DNA from: a bacterium
Lineage (GTDB): Bacteria; UBA6262; WVXT01
Direction of reading: 5' to 3'
NCBI GenBank assembly: GCA_035530055.1
Contig: DATKVN010000083.1
Location: 1-8,715, forward strand
Length of the DNA: 8,715 bases
A program made the position numbers and the translations under genes. Numbering within the stretch: position 1 is the stretch's first letter; each line of letters starts with the position of its first letter. The notes under the pieces were generated by a model. It made no database searches, was not told the DNA's origin, and worked only from the letters and a program-made list of their open reading frames with translations. Shown here piece by piece: positions 5,278-8,715 of this stretch.

Positions 5278-6579
5278 ATGACAGCAGTTACAAATAAGAA
5301 AAAACAGTTGTTCTTTTTAGTAGCAGTAATTGTGCTTTATGCCTTGGCCGTTTCCTATGTGGCAGTGAATGATTTATCCTGGTCGGGGATGTTTAAGGCA
5401 GGCCTCTTACAGTCTAAAGGGATAGAGGGATTAGAGGCAAGGGTAAAAGAGATAGATAATCCACCTCTATGGAATATCCCTTTTGTTATCTGGTATATCA
5501 TCCTGAAGGGTGCAGCCCTTTTAGTAGAACTGTTGCCGTATTGGCTTATAGGCATGCTTATCTCCGGAGTCTTAGTGGTATTTGTCTCTTGGGAGGCGGT
5601 AAGAAAAAAAATGGGCTATGGCGGTTTTAAGGCAAATCTTATGGCTACAGGTGCCGGAAGTATTATTCCTATCTGTTCCTGTGGAATAGTTCCAGTTTTA
5701 GTGGGCATGCTTGAGGCGGGGGTGCCTTTAGGTCCAAGCCTTGCCTTTTTAATCGCTGCCCCCATGCTTAATATTCCTACTGTATTTCTGACCGCCGGGC
5801 TATTAGGCAAGAAACTTGCCCTGGCGCGTATCATTGGCGTATTTGCCATTGCTATGAGTGTTGGCGCTGTAGTTAGCTGGTGGCAGAAAAGAGGTGGATT
5901 GAAGCATCTGATAAAGATATATGTTAAACCAAATCTTTCACCTGAGGTGCAGAAATTTTCTTATCAGATAGGCGTAAAATTAGCTACTAAGCCAGAAGGG
6001 ATTACCTTAAAAGAAGCGGGGACAGAAAACTTAGATAAACTAAAGGAATTAGAGGAGGCAGGTCTTATAGAACAAACTAAAGAAGGCAAATGGAAGCTTG
6101 TTAATCGGGATATGTCAGCGCACCAGAATGCCTGTTTTGTTTTGCCTCAAGCAAGTGAAAATTTAACCTTTGGGAAAAAAGTTATCAAGACCTTTAAAAT
6201 TTCATGGGATTTATTCCTGCAGTTAAACTACTATCTAATTATGGCTGTGTTGATTGCCGGTGCAATTAGAGTTTTAATTCCCACAAGTTTAATTGTCAAT
6301 TTTATAGGAGGAAAGGCACTTAATTCAGTGCTTATTGCCTCGTTAGTGGCTGTTTTAGCTTATGTGTGCACCTATGTTGAAGTACCCACAGCAATGGCTC
6401 TAATCGCTAAAGGAATGGGGCCAGGGGCGACCCTGGCTTATCTATTAGGGGGCCCGGGCTTAAGCCTTCCCTCGATAATGATGCTCTCAGCCGCGTTTCG
6501 TAAGAAACTCTTAGCTTTATACGTGGGTTTAAGTTTCATTGGCTGTGTGGTTGCCGGGTATGTGTTTAATTTATTTTAA
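5278..6579 (+). CDS. arsP: ArsP-like organoarsenical efflux permease
   Basis: This 433-residue polytopic protein of the ArsP_1 (DUF318) family is expected to export trivalent organoarsenicals such as methylarsenite. The N-terminal half has a helix at 11-30, an external loop (about 31-65), and then helices leading to IPICSCGIVPVLVG (130-143) with the conserved CSCG, and LGPSLAFLIAAPMLNIP. The C-terminal half has TYVEVPTAMALIAKGMGPG (365-383) and GGPGLSLPSIMML. Between the halves lies a long soluble insert (about 204-305) with a winged-helix-like stretch, LKELEEAGLIEQ then KWKLV (255-275). The ribosome site AAGGAAA is at 5264-5270. It is followed by arsM, which fits export of the methylated product. 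The family level is firm; the exact substrate is inferred. Confidence 0.87.
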   Translation: MTAVTNKKKQLFFLVAVIVLYALAVSYVAVNDLSWSGMFKAGLLQSKGIEGLEARVKEIDNPPLWNIPFVIWYIILKGAALLVELLPYWLIGMLISGVLVVFVSWEAVRKKMGYGGFKANLMATGAGSIIPICSCGIVPVLVGMLEAGVPLGPSLAFLIAAPMLNIPTVFLTAGLLGKKLALARIIGVFAIAMSVGAVVSWWQKRGGLKHLIKIYVKPNLSPEVQKFSYQIGVKLATKPEGITLKEAGTENLDKLKELEEAGLIEQTKEGKWKLVNRDMSAHQNACFVLPQASENLTFGKKVIKTFKISWDLFLQLNYYLIMAVLIAGAIRVLIPTSLIVNFIGGKALNSVLIASLVAVLAYVCTYVEVPTAMALIAKGMGPGATLAYLLGGPGLSLPSIMMLSAAFRKKLLALYVGLSFIGCVVAGYVFNLF

Positions 6580-6601
6580 AACTTAAAAGAGGTACACTTT
6601 A

Positions 6602-7321
6602 ATGAAAAGAAATGAGATTAAAAAAGAAGTAAAAAAAAGATATGGACAACTTGCGGAGCAAGGTTCTTCTTGCTGTCCTGATTACAGTTGTTGCGACATT
6701 GGCTATAGCATTGAGGAAATTAAGGATTTTCCCTCTGATATATCGGAATTTTCGCTGGGTTGCGGCAATCCTGTTGCCCTGGCAGATATCAGAAAGGGTG
6801 AAACTGTCCTTGATATAGGCTCGGGCGGAGGATTGGATGTATTCCTTGCTTCCAAAAGGGTTGGCCCTGAAGGTAAAGTCATAGGCTTAGATATGACCGA
6901 GCAGATGGTTGAAAAAGCCAGAAAAAATGCTATAAAAGGAAATTATAACAATGTGGAATTTAAGTTAGGAGAAATAGAAGATATTCCGGTAAAGGATAAT
7001 TCAATAAATTTAGTTATGAGTAACTGTGTTATTAACCTTGTCCCGGATAAGGAAAAGGCATATCGAGAAATATATAGAATCTTAAAGCCGGGTGGAAGAT
7101 TTGTCATTTCTGACCTGGTGACTGAGAAAGAGTTGGATGAGTCCATAAGAAATAATCCAGAGAAATTAGTTGCTTGCGTTGGCGGAGCGCTTACCGAAAA
7201 GGGCTATATCGGAGCAATTAAAAAATCTGGTTTTAAAAACGTAAACATTCTTAAGAAAAGTTCTATGGTAGTAAGTGGAGTTAAGGTATTGAGTGAAACC
7301 ATAAAAGGCGAAAAGAGGTGA
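6602..7321 (+). CDS. arsM: Arsenite S-adenosylmethionine methyltransferase ArsM
   Basis: This 239-residue cytosolic enzyme transfers methyl groups from S-adenosylmethionine to As(III), giving mono- and dimethylated species. The Rossmann methyltransferase core begins with VLDIGSGGGLDVFLA (69-83), continues with GLDMTEQM (95-102) and includes ILKPGGRFVISDL (160-172). ArsM hallmarks are present: SLGCGNP (C54), SNCVINLVPDK (C142) and ACVGGAL (C192), the three conserved cysteines that hold arsenic in this family. The N-terminus has extra cysteine pairs, SSCCPDYSCCDIGYS (C24, C25, C30, C31). The protein is shorter than many ArsM enzymes and lacks the C-terminal extension seen in some of them. AGAGG (6588-6592) precedes the ATG. 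The next gene's ribosome site overlaps its stop codon. Confidence 0.95.
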   Translation: MKRNEIKKEVKKRYGQLAEQGSSCCPDYSCCDIGYSIEEIKDFPSDISEFSLGCGNPVALADIRKGETVLDIGSGGGLDVFLASKRVGPEGKVIGLDMTEQMVEKARKNAIKGNYNNVEFKLGEIEDIPVKDNSINLVMSNCVINLVPDKEKAYREIYRILKPGGRFVISDLVTEKELDESIRNNPEKLVACVGGALTEKGYIGAIKKSGFKNVNILKKSSMVVSGVKVLSETIKGEKR

Positions 7322-7327
7322 TCGGTT

Positions 7328-7648
7328 ATGTCAGATGAGAAAGCAGTAAAAATCTTTACATTGGAGCAACAGTTTCCCTGTGGGCCGCAATCAAGTTGTT
7401 GTGGGCCAATAGGGCAAAGTGAAGAAGAAATAATATCTTTAAAAAATGGGATAGAAAAACTCGGAATTGATGTGGAAATTTGCGATATCAGGAAGATGAA
7501 GAACTTACAGGAAAATCCACAAGTGTTCAAACTTTTTCGTACATTTGGACCTCAGGCTATTCCCGTAATAACTGTGGGCGATGAGGTTGCCTGTATAGGG
7601 CAGTCGGAAACTAATGAAATTATATCAGCCATAAAAGGCAAATTATAA
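7328..7648 (+). CDS. ArsD-like thioredoxin-fold arsenic metallochaperone
   Basis: This 106-residue protein resembles ArsD, the As(III) chaperone that loads the ArsA ATPase. The layout matches: a first strand (VKIFTL), a cysteine cluster (FPCGPQSSCCG, with C18, C24 and C25), a helix, a strand with IDVEICDI, then NPQVFKLFRTFG and the cis-proline strand AIPVITVGDEVACIG. The family's CC-x-GVC cluster is replaced by C-x5-CC, and the far C-terminal cysteine pairs of E. coli ArsD are missing. No arsA is in the window, so the recipient may instead be ArsM or ArsP (inference). The ribosome site AGAGGTGAT overlaps the arsM stop. It could also be described simply as a divergent cysteine-rich thioredoxin-fold protein. 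Confidence 0.75.
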   Translation: MSDEKAVKIFTLEQQFPCGPQSSCCGPIGQSEEEIISLKNGIEKLGIDVEICDIRKMKNLQENPQVFKLFRTFGPQAIPVITVGDEVACIGQSETNEIISAIKGKL

Positions 7649-7663
7649 GAGGAGGAGATGATT

Positions 7664-7882
7664 ATGCCAACATACGAATATCTTTGTCAGGACTGTGAGA
7701 AAAAATTTGATGTGAAGGCAACTATAAAAGAGAAGGAAAAAGGGCTAAAGGTGAGCTGTCCTGAGTGTGGCAGTAAGAAAACAGTTCAACTCATAGGAAA
7801 CTTCTTTACTTTCTCTAAAAGAAGTGGTTCTGATTTTGGGGGCGGCTGTGGTCCAAATCCAACTCCCGGCTGTTGTGGATAA
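7664..7882 (+). CDS. FmdB-family zinc-ribbon small protein (copy 2)
   Basis: This 72-residue paralogue of the protein at 156-365 starts MPTYEY and has the zinc ribbon C8-x2-C11 / C32-x2-C35 and the shared EKEKGLKV and SKKT stretches. The tail differs: it is glycine-rich with GGGCGPNPTPGCCG (C62, C70, C71). An upstream in-frame ATG at 7658 touches the ribosome site itself; the ATG at 7664 gives the family N-terminus and proper 8-nt spacing from GGAGG (7651-7655), so it is preferred. It follows the ArsD-like gene by 15 nt and sits directly upstream of the broken arsC. Function is unknown. The cysteine-rich tail and operon position suggest metal or metalloid sensing or binding. Confidence 0.85.
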   Translation: MPTYEYLCQDCEKKFDVKATIKEKEKGLKVSCPECGSKKTVQLIGNFFTFSKRSGSDFGGGCGPNPTPGCCG

Positions 7883-7884
7883 AA

Positions 7885-8493
7885 ATTAAAAAGAAACGGA
7901 TTCTATTCTTATGTACCGATAATTCTTGTAGAAGTCAGATGGCCTAAGGATTGTTAAGGCATCTGGCAAGGGACAAGTTTGATGTTTTTAGTGCAGGAGT
8001 TAAATCGACGCAGGTAAATCCATTGGCTATGAAAGTGATGGATGAGATTGGGATAGATATTTCAAAACAAAGGTCAAAATCTGTTAAAGAATTTTTAAGC
8101 CAGCAATTTGATTATGTGATTACTGTTTGTGACTATGCCAGGGAAGCGTGCCCGGTATTTCCGGGTAAATATGAGAAGATACACTGGGATTTAGAAGACC
8201 CTGCTCGAGTTCAAGGAACAGAAGAGGAAAAACTTCTCATCTTTAGAAAGGTAAGAAATCAAATTAAAGAAAATATCCTGAAATTCTTGAATTTGTCTAA
8301 AGATAAAGCAAAATTGAAATGTCCCCTTTGTGGGTATATTCAGGAAGTAATTATTCCTCAAAATTCATGCCTCTATTTCTACGAATGCAAAACATGCCAT
8401 AAAATGATTAGCCCTGCCCCGGGTAGCTGCTGTGTCATTTGTGCCTACTCAGACAAAACCTGTCACGCTCCGATGAATCCAGCCCCTGTGTAG
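7885..8493 (+). pseudogene. arsC: Disrupted thioredoxin-coupled arsenate reductase fused to GDCCVxC-type domain
   Basis: The frame encodes a low-molecular-weight-phosphatase-type ArsC that would reduce arsenate to arsenite. The catalytic loop FLCTDNSCRSQMA (codons 7906-7944, C-x5-R) is followed by an in-frame TAA at 7945-7947 where the family has GAA (MAEG), then by GLLRHLARDKFDVFSAG. The expected start position holds ATT (7885). The only upstream alternative in frame is TTG at 7873, with no clear ribosome site. The remainder is intact: TVCDYAREACPVFPG with the redox pair C-x6-C (as in S. aureus ArsC), then HWDLEDPA. A C-terminal extension follows with a zinc ribbon (CPLC...CKTC) and GSCCVIC plus a final cysteine, resembling the GDCCVxC family. 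A product from TTG at 7951 would lack the catalytic cysteine. Sequencing error is possible. Confidence 0.8.
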
Positions 8494-8522
8494 GAGCTGG
8501 ATGAATCGGAGCTACTCCTACA
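8467..8522. repeat. Palindromic repeat, TGTAGGRGCT type, overlapping the arsC 3' end
   Basis: Bases 8467-8483 and 8496-8512 are inverted repeats matching at 15 of 17 positions around a 12-nt loop. An alternative stem pairs TGTAGGAG (8489-8496) with CTCCTACA (8515-8522). The TAG stop at 8491-8493 of the arsC frame lies inside the element, so the last eight or so codons are repeat-derived. It is related to the left-flank copy at 32-53. It might act as a bidirectional hairpin, but no U-tract follows. Confidence 0.65.
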
Positions 8523-8563
8523 GCAATCACCAATAAGAGGTCTCTGAAAAAGTCCCCTAAGTG

Positions 8564-8715
8564 TCTTTGCGAGGAGCAAAGCGACGAAGCAATCTGACAC
8601 GAAGTGTCATTGCGAACGAAGTGAAGCAATCTCATGGTTTGGCACGAGGTTGCCACGGGCTTTGCCCTCGCAACGACCCTGCGGGTCGATTGCCGCGCCC
8701 TTCGGGCTCGCAATG
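8564..8715. repeat. Cluster of interspersed palindromic repeats (TTGCGAGGAGC/GAAGCAATC type)
   Basis: The segment contains two successive TTGCGA...GAAGCAATCT units (8567-8594 and 8610-8632). Small hairpins follow: TGACAC-GAA-GTGTCA (8595-8609), GGGC-TTT-GCCC (8657-8667), CGACCC-TGC-GGGTCG (8674-8688) and GCCC-TTC-GGGC (8697-8707), ending CTCGCAATG at the window edge. These modular palindromes are widely dispersed in many uncultivated and cultured bacteria. Base composition is visibly more GC-rich than in the genes. The interval 8523-8563 between the two repeat blocks shows nothing recognisable. There is no gene from 8494 to 8715. Confidence 0.8.

Noticed and set aside
7204-7530. 108-codon minus-strand open frame
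   Set aside because: It lies antisense to arsM and the ArsD-like gene, both of which have strong family motifs; no ribosome site or motif supports it.
7945-7947. Reassigned or recoded TAA codon in arsC
   Set aside because: Most other genes in the window end properly at TAA and none needs read-through.
8425-8466. Selenocysteine in the GDCCVxC-like tail
   Set aside because: Selenocysteine forms are possible in such cysteine-rich domains, but here all relevant codons are TGC or TGT and there is no in-frame TGA.
8435-8713. 92-codon open frame on the minus strand at the right end
   Set aside because: It consists of translated palindromic repeats, overlaps the arsC end, and has no domain-like composition.
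8564-8715. CRISPR array
   Set aside because: The repeated units are palindromic, unequal in length and contiguous, without regular spacers.

Overview
This window is an AT-rich bacterial segment with dense, one-directional gene packing. It carries an arsenic/metalloid-response locus and probably comes from an uncultivated anaerobe. Interspersed palindromic repeats of the 'TTGCGAGGAGC...GACGAAGCAATC' kind and methylation-based arsenic genes fit a metagenome-assembled genome from an anoxic setting. I cannot fix the phylum from sequence alone. All recognised genes lie on the + strand. There is no rRNA, tRNA, CRISPR array or transposase gene.

Layout. Positions 1-140 hold palindromic repeat remnants. 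They are followed by a small FmdB-type zinc-ribbon gene (156-365). Module A (515-3720) starts from a near-consensus promoter (448-477). It encodes an ArsR-family repressor with a CxC metal site, an ArsP_1-family permease, a mini-thioredoxin (CPRC), an unrecognised small protein ending in a CKPxF motif, a CcdA-like membrane thiol transporter and an exported thioredoxin-fold protein. Next comes a protein with a C-terminal four-cysteine Fe-S motif (3795-4631). Module B (4699-8493) starts from a second strong promoter whose -35 box overlaps the preceding stop codon. It encodes a second ArsR, a second CKPxF protein (5089-5247), ArsP, the arsenite methyltransferase ArsM, an ArsD-like cysteine-rich chaperone, a second FmdB protein and a broken arsC. 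Positions 8467-8715 are again palindromic repeats.

How it may work (inference). Module B looks like a methylate-and-export pathway: an ArsD-like chaperone binds As(III), ArsM methylates it, and ArsP exports trivalent methylarsenicals. ArsA, ArsB and Acr3 are absent from the window. The reductase gene arsC has an in-frame TAA inside its N-terminal catalytic region and no normal start codon. Module A pairs a divergent permease with a thiol-relay set (mini-thioredoxin, CcdA, exported thioredoxin-fold protein), which suggests redox control of transport or of an extracytoplasmic target.

The most novel element is the pair of CKPxF mini-proteins. They are clearly related to each other, one sits in each module next to a permease, and I do not recognise them as a described family. 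The two modules also duplicate the FmdB, ArsR, permease and thioredoxin-fold components, so the locus reads as two variants of one underlying cassette.
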